Shown here one piece after another: positions 1-9,140 of a stretch of 64,000 bases of DNA. The DNA is taken from NCBI GenBank assembly GCA_008638415.1, contig VWVT01000011.1:62001-126000 (forward strand). Reading direction: 5' to 3'. The notes beneath the pieces are model-generated. The model worked only from the letters and a program-made list of their open reading frames with translations, made no database searches and was not told the DNA's origin. This stretch comes from Nocardiopsis sinuspersici (GTDB lineage Bacteria; Actinomycetota; Actinomycetes; Streptosporangiales; Streptosporangiaceae). The position numbers and the translations under genes are program-made. Numbering within the stretch: the first letter of the stretch is position 1; the number at the start of each line of letters is the position of its first letter.

Positions 1-1015
1 GTTCGGCCAGGTGTTCACCGACCACATGGTGAGCATCCGCTACACCGAGGGGAAGGGGTGGCACGACGCGAAGCTGGAGCCGTACGGCCCGCTGAGCCTG
101 GACCCGGCCACCGCCGCCCTGCACTACGCCCAGGAGATCTTCGAGGGCCTCAAGGCCTACCGGCACCCCGACGGCTCGCTCGCCTCCTTCAGGCCGGAGG
201 CCAACGCGGCCCGCTTCAACCGCAGCGCGGCGCGCATGGCGATGCCCGAGCTTCCCGAGGAGCTCTTCCTCAGGTCCATCGAGCTCCTCGTGGAGCACGA
301 CGGCGACTGGGTCCCCGGCAAGGAGGGCTTCAGCCTGTACCTGCGCCCGTTCATGATCGCCACGGACGTCGGCCTCGGCGTCAACCACCCGTCCCGCTCC
401 TACGTCTACCTGTTGATCGCCTCGCCGGTCGGCTCCTACTTCTCGGGCGGCGTCAAGCCGGTGACGGTGTGGCTGTCCAAGGACTACACGCGCGCCGCGC
501 CGGGCGGCACGGGCGCGGCCAAGTTCGCGGGCAACTACGCGGCCAGCTTCCTGGCCCAGGCCCAGGCCGTCGAGAAGGGCTGCGACCAGGTGGTCTGGCT
601 CGACGCCCGCGAGCACCGCTGGGTCGAGGAGATGGGCGGCATGAACCTGTGGTTCGTGTTCGGCTCGGGTGAGGACGCGCGGCTGCGCACACCCGCGCTG
701 ACCGGGACGCTGCTGCCGGGCATCACCCGCGAGTCGCTGCTGACCCTGGCCCCCGACCTGGGCATCCCGGCCGAGGAGGCGTCGATCTCCACCGACGAGT
801 GGCGCGAGGCCGCCGAGTCCGGTGAGATCACCGAGGTGTTCGCCTGCGGCACCGCGGCCGTGATCACCCCCGTCGGCCACGTCAAGAGCGACGACGGCGA
901 GTTCACCATCGGCGACGGCACCCCGGGCCCGGTCGCCATGCGCCTGCGCGAGGAGCTGGTGGGCCTGCAGACGGGCCTGCGCGCCGACAAGTACGGCTGG
1001 ATCACCAGGTTCTAG
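1..1015 (+). CDS. ilvE: Branched-chain amino acid aminotransferase, 5' end cut by window
   Basis: PLP-dependent class IV aminotransferase catalysing the last transamination in isoleucine, leucine and valine synthesis (and the first in their breakdown), cytoplasmic. The frame is open from the first bases and reads [10 protein letters not shown] before the conserved [20 protein letters not shown] stretch, so the true start lies upstream. [14 protein letters not shown] carries the PLP-lysine region; [12 protein letters not shown] and the C-terminal [13 protein letters not shown] are typical of the bacterial IlvE group. The remaining 334 or so residues are nearly full length. A 14-bp hairpin follows the stop at once, so it seems to be the last gene of its transcript. 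cimA and leuCD of the same pathway lie nearby but are separately controlled. Confidence 0.96.
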   Translation, partial: FGQVFTDHMVSIRYTEGKGWHDAKLEPYGPLSLDPATAALHYAQEIFEGLKAYRHPDGSLASFRPEANAARFNRSAARMAMPELPEELFLRSIELLVEHDGDWVPGKEGFSLYLRPFMIATDVGLGVNHPSRSYVYLLIASPVGSYFSGGVKPVTVWLSKDYTRAAPGGTGAAKFAGNYAASFLAQAQAVEKGCDQVVWLDAREHRWVEEMGGMNLWFVFGSGEDARLRTPALTGTLLPGITRESLLTLAPDLGIPAEEASISTDEWREAAESGEITEVFACGTAAVITPVGHVKSDDGEFTIGDGTPGPVAMRLREELVGLQTGLRADKYGWITRF

Positions 1016-1023
1016 GGTGATCC

Positions 1024-1064
1024 GGCGGGCCGCCCGGACGGGATCCGGGCGGCCCGCCCTGTTG
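1024..1064 (+). terminator. Hairpin terminator after ilvE
   Basis: A perfect 14-bp GC stem (1024-1037 with 1045-1058) with a 7-base loop starts nine bases after the ilvE stop and is followed by a short T-containing tail. It looks like a rho-independent terminator of the weak-tail kind common in actinobacteria. Confidence 0.75.
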
Positions 1065-1161
1065 TGCGCGGACCGCAGAGCAGGAGTGGTCGCCGCCTTC
1101 CGGCGCGTGCGACCTTCGTGCCATGAGAAAAGACGGCAGACGCCTCCTCCGGAGGCCCCGT

Positions 1162-2247
1162 ATGCTCGCCGTCAACGCTCTGGTCGGACTCCTGGTGTGG
1201 GCCGTGTGGGCGTTCGTGTGGGGGGCCCGGTACCTCGACGCCCTGGCCGACCACTGGGCTGTAGCGCTGACGATGGTCTTCGGGTCACTCGTCGGCGGAG
1301 GGACGAGCGAGGGAGGCGGGGCGATCGCCTTCCCCGTGCTGACCAAGGTGCTGGACGTACCCGCCGACCGGGCCCGGGTCTTCACCTTCGCGATCCAGTC
1401 GCTCGGCATGGGCGCCGCGTCCCTCTCGATCCTGGGCTCCAGGGTGCCCGTCGAAGGGCGGGTGATCCTGTACGGCTCCTCCGCCGGGGTGGTCGGCGTC
1501 CTCACCAGCGTCGTCCTCATCGCGCCCCTGGTGCCGCTGCCGACGGTCCGTGCCCTGTTCACCATGCTGCTGGTCGCCCTGGCGATCGCCCTGGCGCTGC
1601 AACTGCGCCAGCGGGGGTACCGGCGTCACCCCCGCGTCCCCCGCTGGGGAGCGCGCGAGGTGTTGCTGGTCAGTGGTTTCGGCCTCGCGGGGGGCCTGCT
1701 CAGCGGTGTGGCCGGGGTGGGCGAGAACTGCGTGATGTTCCTCCTGCTGGTCCTGCTCTTCCGCGTCTCCGAGAAGGTGGCGACACCGACCACGGTGGTC
1801 ATGATGACCGTGGTGTCGATCGCGGCCTTCCTCGCCCATGCCTTCGTCGTCGGGGACTTCACGGGGCCGGTCCGCGACTACTGGATCGCCTCCGTGCCGG
1901 TCGTCGTGGTGGGGGCACCGCTCGGGGCCTGGATCTGCACTCGGCTCACACCACTCACCATCCGTGTGCTCCTCTTCGCTCTGATCGGAACCGAGTTCGT
2001 GAGCACGCTGCTGTTCGTTCCGTTCACCCCAGGGATAGCCCTGGTCAGCGGAGGGGTCCTCATCGCCCTCACACTGCTCTCGGTCGCGTTCGTCCGGACG
2101 ACGCGTTACGCCTGCCCCGGCGCAGGGGTTCGCGGTGCCCCCGACGCGGTACCGATCCCGGTGGCCACCTCCGTCCCGGGTGTGTCACCCCGGGCCCCCG
2201 GCGGAGCAGCGGATATGTCCGGTGTGAGGAATTCGTATCTCGAATGA
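1162..2247 (+). CDS. TauE/SafE-family membrane permease
   Basis: Predicted polytopic inner-membrane protein of the TauE/SafE (sulfite exporter) family, which moves small anions such as sulfite, sulfoacetate or other organosulfur compounds; the substrate here cannot be told. About eight hydrophobic segments are visible. The two half-repeats carry the family's glycine-rich turns, SLVGGGTSEGGGAIAFPVLT near the N terminus and GLAGGLLSGVAGVGENCVMF in the middle, which points to an internally duplicated fold. The ATG at 1162 has a GGAGG seven bases upstream. An in-frame ATG at 1123 would add 13 mostly basic residues but has no ribosome site, so I prefer 1162. The C-terminal 45 residues are Pro/Gly/Val-rich and probably disordered. 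It stands alone between two terminated units. Confidence 0.85.
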   Translation: MLAVNALVGLLVWAVWAFVWGARYLDALADHWAVALTMVFGSLVGGGTSEGGGAIAFPVLTKVLDVPADRARVFTFAIQSLGMGAASLSILGSRVPVEGRVILYGSSAGVVGVLTSVVLIAPLVPLPTVRALFTMLLVALAIALALQLRQRGYRRHPRVPRWGAREVLLVSGFGLAGGLLSGVAGVGENCVMFLLLVLLFRVSEKVATPTTVVMMTVVSIAAFLAHAFVVGDFTGPVRDYWIASVPVVVVGAPLGAWICTRLTPLTIRVLLFALIGTEFVSTLLFVPFTPGIALVSGGVLIALTLLSVAFVRTTRYACPGAGVRGAPDAVPIPVATSVPGVSPRAPGGAADMSGVRNSYLE

Positions 2248-2304
2248 TGGGACAATCGGCCGTTGAGCACCGGAGACTCCGCCACCGTGTGGCACACTGA
2301 CCTC

Positions 2305-2346
2305 ATGCCGTCTCAGGTTCTCATTATCGTGAGGCGCGCTGGCTGA
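2305..2346 (+). CDS. Branched-chain amino acid leader peptide of cimA
   Basis: A 13-codon ORF, MPSQVLIIVRRAG, ends 107 bases before cimA. Five consecutive codons (2317-2331) specify Val-Leu-Ile-Ile-Val, the end products controlled by the pathway. Its last codons form the 5' arm of a 10-bp hairpin, and a strong terminator follows at 2370-2399. This is the classic layout of ribosome-mediated transcription attenuation. No ribosome site is visible, so translation may be leaderless, as is common in actinobacteria. Too short for ordinary gene callers. Confidence 0.8.
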   Translation: MPSQVLIIVRRAG

Positions 2347-2368
2347 CCATCGGACCTCGCCAGCGCGC
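2334..2368 (+). promoter_or_regulatory. Pause/protector hairpin of the cimA attenuator
   Basis: Bases 2334-2343, inside the end of the leader peptide, pair perfectly with 2359-2368 (10 bp, 15-base loop containing the stop codon at 2344-2346). A ribosome that completes the peptide would melt or mask this stem, whereas one stalled on the Val-Leu-Ile-Ile-Val codons would leave the downstream arm free. I could not identify a convincing antiterminator partner by eye. Confidence 0.65.
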
Positions 2369-2369
2369 T

Positions 2370-2399
2370 GACCTCTCGTGTCCACGAGGGGTCTTTTTT
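2370..2399 (+). terminator. Attenuator terminator before cimA
   Basis: Stem 2370-2380 with 2383-2393, closing on a tiny loop (about four bases if the top pair opens), followed directly by six T residues at 2394-2399. It is a textbook intrinsic terminator, rare in such GC-rich DNA, and it lies 54 bases before the cimA start and not after a gene, as expected for attenuation. Confidence 0.85.
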
Positions 2400-2453
2400 G
2401 TTGGCGGGGACCGGTCGGCCACACCACAGCATCCACCTTCGGGAGTTCCACCC

Positions 2454-4064
2454 ATGAGGGACGACAGTTTCCACGTCTTCGACACCACGCTGCGCGACGG
2501 GGCCCAGCGCGAGGGGATCAACCTGCGGGTCTCCGACAAGCTGGCCATCGCGAAGCTGCTGGACGAGTTCGGGGTGGCGTTCATCGAGGGAGGGTGGCCG
2601 GGGTCGAACCCCAAGGACACCGAGTTCTTCCAGCGCGCTTCACGAGAGCTGACGCTGGAACACGCGCGACTCACCGCGTTCGGCGCGACCCGCCGTGCCG
2701 GTGTGAGGGCCGCCGACGACCCACAGGTGGCCGCCCTGCGCGACAGCGGCGCGTCGGTCGTCACCCTTGTCGCCAAGAGTGACGACCGGCACGTCGAACG
2801 CGCACTGCGCACGACCCTCGACGAGAACCTCGCCATGATCTCCGACACGGTGTCCCACCTGTGTGAACACGGCCAGCGCGTGTTCGTGGACTGCGAGCAC
2901 TTCTTCGACGGATACCACCACAACCCCGACCACGCGCTCGACGTGGTCCGCACCGCCGCCGGGGCCGGGGCCGACGTCGTCGTCCTGTGCGACACCAACG
3001 GCGGCATGCTCCCCGCCGACGTCGCCCGAGTCGTCACCGAGGTCCGCGAGGCCACCGGCGCGCGCCTGGGCATCCACGCCCAGGACGACACCGGCTGCGC
3101 CGTCGCCAACACCCTCGCCGCCGTCGACGCGGGCGCCACCCACGTGCAGTGCACCGCCAACGGGTACGGCGAGCGGGTGGGCAACGCCAACCTGTTCTCC
3201 GTGGTCGGCGCGCTCACCCTCAAGCGCGGCCAGGAGGTCCTGCCCGAGGGCTGCCTGGCCGAGATGACCCGCGTGGCCACCGCCATCGCCGAGATCGTCA
3301 ACCTCGCCCCCGACACCCACCAGCCCTACGTGGGGGTGTCGGCCTTCGCCCACAAGGCCGGACTGCACGCCTCGGCCATCAAGGTCGACCCCGACCTGTA
3401 CCAGCACACCGACCCCGGGCTGGTCGGCAACACCATGCGCATGCTCGTCTCGGACATGGCCGGGCGCGCCTCCATCGAGCTCAAGGCCCAGGAGCTGGGC
3501 CTGGACCTGTCCGGGGACCGGGCCCTGTCGGGGCGGGTCGTGGAGCGGGTCAAGGGCCTGGAGCTGTCGGGCTACAGCTTCGAGGCCGCCGACGCCTCCC
3601 TGGAACTGCTGCTGCGCGAGGAGCTGGGCCGGCCGGTCCGCTACTTCGACACCGAGTCCTGGCGGGTCATCACCGAGCGCCGTCCCCGCAGCGGCTCCAG
3701 CCCCCTGTCCAACGACTACGAGAGCGGCACCGAGGCCACCGTCAAGCTGCGGGTCAAGGGCGAGCGCGTGATCGCCACCGCGGAGGGCAACGGCCCGGTG
3801 AACGCGCTGGACCGGGCACTGCGCAACTCCATGGAGGGGGTCTACACCGCGCTGGCCGGACTGGAGCTGACGGACTACAAGGTCCGCATCCTGGAGGGCA
3901 CCTCCGGTACCAACGCCATCACACGCATCCTCATCACCTTCGGCGACGGGACGGGGGAGTGGACCACGGTCGGTGTGGGCCCCAACGTCATCGACGCGTC
4001 GTGGGTCGCGCTCGAACAGGCCGTCACCTACGGGCTGCTCCGGCAGGGCTACCCGCAGAGCTGA
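2454..4064 (+). CDS. cimA: (R)-citramalate synthase
   Basis: Condenses acetyl-CoA with pyruvate to (R)-citramalate, the threonine-independent entry to isoleucine synthesis. The N terminus has the DRE-TIM signature DTTLRDGAQREGI (residues about 9-21). The (beta/alpha)8 barrel is followed by AFAHKAGLHASAIKVDP, containing the HKxGxH motif, and a C-terminal regulatory domain (about 390-536, ending QAVTYGLLRQ) of the LeuA/CimA allosteric type. At 536 residues the length fits the actinobacterial CimA branch and not LeuA, although the two families are related. A GGGAG lies about 10 bases before the ATG. The upstream leader peptide and terminator imply repression when branched-chain amino acids are plentiful. 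Confidence 0.92.
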   Translation: MRDDSFHVFDTTLRDGAQREGINLRVSDKLAIAKLLDEFGVAFIEGGWPGSNPKDTEFFQRASRELTLEHARLTAFGATRRAGVRAADDPQVAALRDSGASVVTLVAKSDDRHVERALRTTLDENLAMISDTVSHLCEHGQRVFVDCEHFFDGYHHNPDHALDVVRTAAGAGADVVVLCDTNGGMLPADVARVVTEVREATGARLGIHAQDDTGCAVANTLAAVDAGATHVQCTANGYGERVGNANLFSVVGALTLKRGQEVLPEGCLAEMTRVATAIAEIVNLAPDTHQPYVGVSAFAHKAGLHASAIKVDPDLYQHTDPGLVGNTMRMLVSDMAGRASIELKAQELGLDLSGDRALSGRVVERVKGLELSGYSFEAADASLELLLREELGRPVRYFDTESWRVITERRPRSGSSPLSNDYESGTEATVKLRVKGERVIATAEGNGPVNALDRALRNSMEGVYTALAGLELTDYKVRILEGTSGTNAITRILITFGDGTGEWTTVGVGPNVIDASWVALEQAVTYGLLRQGYPQS

Positions 4065-4262
4065 CGGGGGAGCGCGGATCCCCCTCCACCGGGACGGGAG
4101 AGGGGCGCGGGAGCGGTGACGGCACCGCCTCCGCGCCCCCCGCCCGCGTTCGTTCGTGCGCGTCACCTGACGCGCTTGGACAGGACCTCCAGCAGATGGT
4201 CCTCGTCCATCCGGGAGCGGTCACCGATCCCCGCCCCGGCGGCCCCGGCGTCCGGGAGCCGC
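4065..4262. other. Convergent intergenic region cimA/carbamoyltransferase
   Basis: This is a GC-rich spacer between converging genes. It has a small GGGGG/CCCCC hairpin just after the cimA stop. On the minus strand a 15-codon stretch (4163-4210, MDEDHLLEVLSKRVR) follows the carbamoyltransferase, but it has no supporting ribosome site and I do not call it a gene. Confidence 0.5.
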
Positions 4263-5822
4263 TCAGGCCCCGCGCCGACGGAACCAGACGTCGTCCACGA
4301 CCATGTCGTCCAACCCGTGCGCCTCACAGAAGTCCACCAGGTCGGACATCCGGTTGACGAACCCGCGCGCCTTGAAGTTCAGGGACGTGTTGCACAGCAT
4401 CCCGACACCGTGGCGGTCGGCGAAGGCCGACAGCAGCGCGTGCAGCGGCGGGTTCTGCGCCGGCTCCACGGTCTGGGCGCGCGCGGACCCGTCCACGTGC
4501 GTGACCGCCGCGAAGTCGGACGAGCGCAGGGTGCGGAAGTAGAGCATGTGGGGGTCGGGGAAGTCCTCCCCGAACACCTTGCCGACGTCCTCGATCCTGC
4601 AACAGGGGGCGATGGGCCGGTAGTCCTCGCGCTTCTTGATCGTGTTGAGCCGGTCGCGGGTGGCGGCCGCGAACGGCTCGGCCAGGATCGACCTGTGGCC
4701 CAGAGCCCGGGGCCCGATCTCCCAGCGGCCCTGCACCCACGCCACGACGTGGCCCCCGCCGATCAGCCGGGAGAGCTCCCCGTGGTCCAGGGGCAGGCGC
4801 TCCCACCGGCCCGGGTCCGGCTCGGCGTCCCGGACGAACTCCAGGCCGCTGTCCGCCTCCCAGTCGACGAACGGGTCGCCCGTCATCGCGTACTGGGCGT
4901 CGATCGCCGTGCCTATCGCCGAACCGGAGTCGTTGGTGCACGGGGGCACGAACACCGAGGAGAAGAACGACGACCGGCGCCACAGCGTGTTCCAGTCGCA
5001 GTTGAGGCCGCATCCCCCCGCGATGCGCAGCGGGAGCCCGGGGGGCAGGTGGCGTTCGGCCGCCTCGGCGAACACCTCGAAGATACGCCGGTTCAGCAGC
5101 GCTGCCGCGTTCACGGCCTCCGGAGCGGTCACGCCCGTGTTGTGGAACGGCGCGTCGCGGAACAGGTCCTTGGGCGCGGGGTAGATCGTGTCGACGTCGA
5201 GGACGCGCTCCACGGCCTCCGCGGTCCGGGCGTCGGCGGCGTCGGCGTCGCCGTAGGAGGCCAGGGCCATGAGCTTGCCGCTGAAGTCCAGGTCGGGCAC
5301 CGCGCCGGAGCCGGGAAAGGTCGGGTCGGCGATCGCGAACAGGAAGGCGTAGCGCGCGCCCGGCTCCGAGAGCACGGGGATCTCACGGACCACGGTGAGG
5401 GAGCCGTCCAGCAGGTAGAAGGACCCGACGACGCCCTCCCAGACCAGTACGGCCTGCTGGGAGTGGTACTCGCGCGGCGCCATCCCCACGGCCGACATGA
5501 TGTGGGAGCGCACGTGGGAGGAGGAGAAGTGGGTCACCTGCTCACCGAGGAACCGCATCTTCCTCAGCTCGGGCGGGGCCGTTCCGTCGTATCCGGCGCC
5601 GACCGGGCGGTGCGTGGCGCCCCCGGTCGCCTCCCAGCCGCCCAGGGCGACGACGTCGGGCATGCGGCCGACGCGTTCGGCCACGTCGAGGAAGGTCATC
5701 GGCGTGACCTCGGCGTGGCGGGGGAAGGAGTCCTTCTCCGATTCCAGCGACAGGACGAGTCTTCCGTCCTCGATGACGGCCAGCGAACCATCGTGGCCGG
5801 GTTTGATGCCCATCACCAGCAT
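4263..5822 (-). CDS. NodU/CmcH/TobZ-type carbamoyltransferase
   Basis: Enzymes of this family transfer the carbamoyl group of carbamoyl phosphate, via carbamoyl-adenylate, to hydroxyls of natural products or sugars. The N-terminal Kae1-like domain begins GIKPGHDGSLAVIEDG, where the His is a metal ligand in the family. GGCGLNCDWNT sits mid-protein. The C-terminal YrdC-related part shows WEIGPRALGHRSILAEP and CNTSLNFKARG, close to the family's GPRALGxRS and NTSFN motifs. I start at the ATG at 5822, which has GAGGAGGG six bases upstream; a GTG at 5852 would add ten residues. Length is 519 residues, in the family range. No biosynthetic cluster surrounds it, so the acceptor is unknown. Confidence 0.88.
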   Translation of the reverse strand: MLVMGIKPGHDGSLAVIEDGRLVLSLESEKDSFPRHAEVTPMTFLDVAERVGRMPDVVALGGWEATGGATHRPVGAGYDGTAPPELRKMRFLGEQVTHFSSSHVRSHIMSAVGMAPREYHSQQAVLVWEGVVGSFYLLDGSLTVVREIPVLSEPGARYAFLFAIADPTFPGSGAVPDLDFSGKLMALASYGDADAADARTAEAVERVLDVDTIYPAPKDLFRDAPFHNTGVTAPEAVNAAALLNRRIFEVFAEAAERHLPPGLPLRIAGGCGLNCDWNTLWRRSSFFSSVFVPPCTNDSGSAIGTAIDAQYAMTGDPFVDWEADSGLEFVRDAEPDPGRWERLPLDHGELSRLIGGGHVVAWVQGRWEIGPRALGHRSILAEPFAAATRDRLNTIKKREDYRPIAPCCRIEDVGKVFGEDFPDPHMLYFRTLRSSDFAAVTHVDGSARAQTVEPAQNPPLHALLSAFADRHGVGMLCNTSLNFKARGFVNRMSDLVDFCEAHGLDDMVVDDVWFRRRGA

Positions 5823-5999
5823 GCGCGGTCCCTCCTCGGCAGCACGGACCACCCGCGCGGCGGTCGGTATAGCTCCTTGTCCCCGTACCGCTACCCCGAG
5901 TGCCGGTGTTCAGGCCCGGTGGCCGGGCACTGAGCACGTGCGCGGTCCCGGTCGGCGCGAGTGCCGGGGCCGGTCCCGACGCCGCGGTTCCCGGGCGCG

Positions 6000-6854
6000 T
6001 CAGTTCTCGGAGTCGTTCTCCGGGTGGACCCAGCCGTTGCGCTCACAGCCCTGCAGGCTCAGGGTCTGCTGCTGCATCACCGGCGCCAGCTCGCCCTCGC
6101 CGGGGCAGTCGACGTGGCCGCGGCCCAGGGTGTGGCCCACCTCGTGGTTGATCAGGTAGATCCGGTAGGTCCTCAGGTCGCCCTCGAAGTGGGGGACACC
6201 CGACACCCAGCGGTTCTGGTTGATGATGGCCCGGTTGCCGTTGGCGCAGGACACGTACCCGTTGGTGTTCAGCGGGGCGCACAGCCGGTCCACGGTGTCC
6301 GGGGCGGCCAGCAGCACGCGGACGTCCGCGTCCTCGTCGTCCACACGCTGCACGGAGCGCTCGTCGTCGGCGCGCCAGCTGCGCGGGTCGCCCAGGATCT
6401 TCTCCACGGCGGCCGCGAAGTCCTCGGTCTCGCCGGGCAGCCCCTCCTCGACCTCCACGGCGAAGGTCGTCAGCGGGCCCTCGCCCATGACCTCGCTCTC
6501 ACCCTCCACGACGCTGAGCTCGCCGTCGGCGCTGTCGACCTCCTCCTCCACCGAGCGGAGCAGGACCGGGGGCTTCTCCCCCGAGCCCTCTCCCGGGGCG
6601 GGGGAGGTGGTGCTCTCGGCCGACTGCTGTGTGCGCCGGTCGTCGGAGCTGTCGGGAACGCCGTCCCCGACGGGGCCGGAGGCCGAGGTCTCGACGGGAT
6701 CGCCGGAGCCGGCCGGAGGCTCGGGCGCACTGACCATGAGCACGGCGGAGGCTCCGGACACCAGGCACAGTCCCAGCGCCAGCCCCATCGGGTACCGGCG
6801 TCGACGACGGTGCCGGGCACGGGGCCGGCCCGTGGGCGGAGTGGACGTGGGCAC
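6000..6854 (-). CDS. DUF3152 secreted metalloprotease-like protein
   Basis: An arginine-rich N terminus precedes a membrane segment (MGLALGLCLVSGASAVLMVS, about residues 23-42). A long acidic Ser/Pro/Glu linker follows, then a C-terminal DUF3152 domain of about 160 residues. That domain contains NHEVGHTLGRGHVDC, an HExGHxxGxxH-like zincin motif with the family Cys residues, so a zinc peptidase-like fold outside the membrane is likely; activity is unproven. The GTG at 6854 has a GAGGGG nine bases upstream. An ATG at 6893 is an alternative, and the frame continues open well upstream without real coding character. It faces away from the next gene and has no operon partner. Confidence 0.82.
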   Translation of the reverse strand: MPTSTPPTGRPRARHRRRRRYPMGLALGLCLVSGASAVLMVSAPEPPAGSGDPVETSASGPVGDGVPDSSDDRRTQQSAESTTSPAPGEGSGEKPPVLLRSVEEEVDSADGELSVVEGESEVMGEGPLTTFAVEVEEGLPGETEDFAAAVEKILGDPRSWRADDERSVQRVDDEDADVRVLLAAPDTVDRLCAPLNTNGYVSCANGNRAIINQNRWVSGVPHFEGDLRTYRIYLINHEVGHTLGRGHVDCPGEGELAPVMQQQTLSLQGCERNGWVHPENDSEN

Positions 6855-7131
6855 GAGGATCAACCCCTCAGCAGCGGATGACGGACCCAGCATGCCAGAG
6901 TCCGCCCCAAGGAAAAGCCAAGGCAGTGTCCAGGAAAGCCAGGTGTGGCAGGGCTTCGCCGCCTTGTGCCACATCAGAGGATTCAAGAGTATCCGTGTGC
7001 TCATGGGATGTCTTCGCGCATCCCGCGCGCCCCTTCGGAGCCTCCACACGACCGGTCGGCACCGTTGGCGCCCGCCGCGCCGATACCCTTCAGACGCAAG
7101 AGAGAGAACAGGGCTGCTGGGAGGCATACAG

Positions 7132-7932
7132 GTGCGCATCGCACGGTTCGCGGCCGGTGACGAGGTCGGGTTCGGCCTGGTCGAGACCGATTCGGACAGC
7201 GGGGAGGAGTTCGTCGCACGGCTGAGCGGACACCCCCTCCTCGGCGACATCAAGCTGACCGGCGAGCGGGCGAAGCTCTCCGACGTCCGCCTGTTGTCAC
7301 CGGTACTGCCCACCAAGGTGGTCTGCGTCGGCAAGAACTACGCCGACCACGTCGCCGAGATGAAGGACGTCACGGGGGAGTCCACCGACGAGCCCGTGGT
7401 CTTCCTCAAGCCCTCCACCGCCGTGACCGGACCCCACGACGCCGTCTTCTACCCCGAGGCCTCCGAGCGGGTCGACTACGAGGGCGAGCTCGCCATCGTC
7501 ATCGCCCGGCCCTGCCGGGAGGTGCCGCGCGAGCGCGCCAAGGACGTCATCCTCGGTTACACCGTGGCCAACGACGTCACCGCCCGCGACCTGCAGAAGA
7601 AGGACAAGCAGTGGACGCGGGCCAAGGGCTTCGACTCCTTCTGCCCCCTCGGACCCTGGATCACCACGGGCATGAGCATCGAGGAGGCGCAGGAGCTGGC
7701 CATCACCACCACCGTGGACGGCCAGACCCGGCAGGAAGGACGAACGTCACAGTTCATCCACGACATCCCGGACATCATCGCCCACGTCTCCTCCTTCATG
7801 ACGCTGCTCCCGGGTGACGTGGTCCTCACCGGCACGCCCGCCGGTGTGGGGCCGGTCGAGATCGGACAGGAGGTCTCGGTGACGGTGGAGCGGCTGGGCA
7901 CCATCAGCAACAGGGTGGTCGCCCGGGACTGA
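7132..7932 (+). CDS. Fumarylacetoacetate hydrolase (FAH) family protein
   Basis: Cytoplasmic metal-dependent hydrolase, isomerase or decarboxylase of 266 residues. Family signatures are VVCVGKNYADHVAEM, the metal-binding ExE at RVDYEGELAIV with a downstream Asp in YTVANDVTARDLQ, and LLPGDVVLTGTPAGVGPV near the C terminus. The GTG start has GGGAGG eight to ten bases upstream. A TACCCT element at 7084-7089 could be the -10 of its promoter. It is found beside gltX in related genomes. The substrate is unknown; members act on ring-cleavage products such as 2-hydroxyhepta-2,4-dienedioate or on oxaloacetate. Confidence 0.9.
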   Translation: MRIARFAAGDEVGFGLVETDSDSGEEFVARLSGHPLLGDIKLTGERAKLSDVRLLSPVLPTKVVCVGKNYADHVAEMKDVTGESTDEPVVFLKPSTAVTGPHDAVFYPEASERVDYEGELAIVIARPCREVPRERAKDVILGYTVANDVTARDLQKKDKQWTRAKGFDSFCPLGPWITTGMSIEEAQELAITTTVDGQTRQEGRTSQFIHDIPDIIAHVSSFMTLLPGDVVLTGTPAGVGPVEIGQEVSVTVERLGTISNRVVARD

Positions 7933-8029
7933 ACCCGGGCCCGTGCGCGGCGTGAGGTCCGCGCCCGGACAGACCGCGGGACCGGCGGCGCCCGGCGCCG
8001 CCGGCCCCGCCGAAGAGCGGAGGAAGCAC

Positions 8030-9064
8030 GTGACCATCCCCCGGCGCCGCCGTACCGGCCTCCTCGTGCTCGCCGGTGTGCTCTCCCTCGTGCTGGTGGC
8101 CGCGGGGTCCGTCTACTGGACGGCCGTGCGCGCTGAGGGCGGCCCCGACACCGAAGCGGAGGCACCCGTGAAAACGCACCGCATCATGCTGGCGGGCGAC
8201 TCGATGACCCAGGGCGCCAACGGTGACCGGACCTGGCGCTACCACCTGTGGAACCACCTCTCCCCGCAGGTGGAGGGGGTGGACTTCGTCGGCCCCTACA
8301 CCGATCCCGCCTCGCGGAACATGATCTTCCCGGTGCCCACCACCGAGCACGAGGAGGCGCCGAGCCCCTCCGAGGACCCCGCCGAGGGCTACCAGGAGGA
8401 CGGCGCGGCCGACCCGTCGGCCGGCGGGCCGGAGCCCGGGGGCACGGTGCCGGCGGAGGGGCCGGAGGGGCCGGGGGACGTCGTCTGGCCCGGCACGGAC
8501 GGAGACCCGGACACCGCGGAGTACCGCGACCCCGACTTCGACCAGCAGCACAACGCCCTGTGGGGGCGCACCCTGCGCGACGCCGCCGCCTCCATCCAGG
8601 AGGAGGTCCGCGTCCACGAGCCCGACGTGCTGTGCGTCATGCTCGGCGTGAACGACCTGCTGTGGCCGGTCGGCGTGGACGAGATGGAGTACCGCCTGCG
8701 CGACTACGTGGAGTCGGCCCGCAAGGGCAACCCGAACCTGCGCGTGGTGCTGGCCGAGGCCCCGCCCATCGCCCTCGCCGACTCCGACGAGGGCTTCGCC
8801 CTGCGCCTGTACGCCTACAACATGCTGGTCCGCGAGGTCGCCGCCGACATGTCCACGGAGGAGTCGCCGGTGACCAGCCTGGACATCGCGGGCAGCGAGG
8901 ACTGGGACGTGTCCGGCGACACCTATGACGGCACCCACCCCGACGCGGGGGGAGAGGTCAAGATCGCCGCCGCGTTCGCCGACGCCCTGGCGGCCGCGTA
9001 CGGGATCGGTGAGCCCTATCCCCGTCCCCTGTCCTCGTCGCCGGCGGAGACCGCCGGAGGGTGA
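8030..9064 (+). CDS. Membrane-anchored or secreted SGNH/GDSL hydrolase
   Basis: 344 residues with an N-terminal basic stretch (PRRRR) and a hydrophobic segment ([21 protein letters not shown]) acting as signal or anchor. The SGNH blocks are clear: block [13 protein letters not shown] with the nucleophile Ser, block [12 protein letters not shown] with the Asn, and block [11 protein letters not shown] with Asp and His. Between blocks I and III lies a low-complexity Pro/Glu/Gly insert of about 60 residues. The GTG start has GGAGGAAG five bases upstream. The likely role is an extracytoplasmic esterase or lipase/acetylesterase on cell-wall or sugar esters. About 100 bases separate it from the preceding gene, so co-transcription is possible. 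Confidence 0.87.
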   Translation: MTIPRRRRTGLLVLAGVLSLVLVAAGSVYWTAVRAEGGPDTEAEAPVKTHRIMLAGDSMTQGANGDRTWRYHLWNHLSPQVEGVDFVGPYTDPASRNMIFPVPTTEHEEAPSPSEDPAEGYQEDGAADPSAGGPEPGGTVPAEGPEGPGDVVWPGTDGDPDTAEYRDPDFDQQHNALWGRTLRDAAASIQEEVRVHEPDVLCVMLGVNDLLWPVGVDEMEYRLRDYVESARKGNPNLRVVLAEAPPIALADSDEGFALRLYAYNMLVREVAADMSTEESPVTSLDIAGSEDWDVSGDTYDGTHPDAGGEVKIAAAFADALAAAYGIGEPYPRPLSSSPAETAGG

Positions 9065-9128
9065 GGGGGCCGCGGCCGTGCGGGACGCGGGGACCAGCGG
9101 ATTCCCACGGGGCCCCGCGCGGCGCGGA

Positions 9129-9134
9129 TACCCT
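9129..9134 (+). promoter_or_regulatory. Leaderless -10 element of gltX
   Basis: TACCCT matches the actinobacterial TANNNT -10 and ends six bases before the GTG at 9141, so transcription should start at or next to the start codon. No ribosome site exists, which agrees with a leaderless mRNA. Confidence 0.5.
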
Positions 9135-9140
9135 GGGCGC

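Noticed and set aside
4163..4210. 15-codon ORF after the carbamoyltransferase
   Set aside because: No ribosome site, and such a short length is expected by chance.
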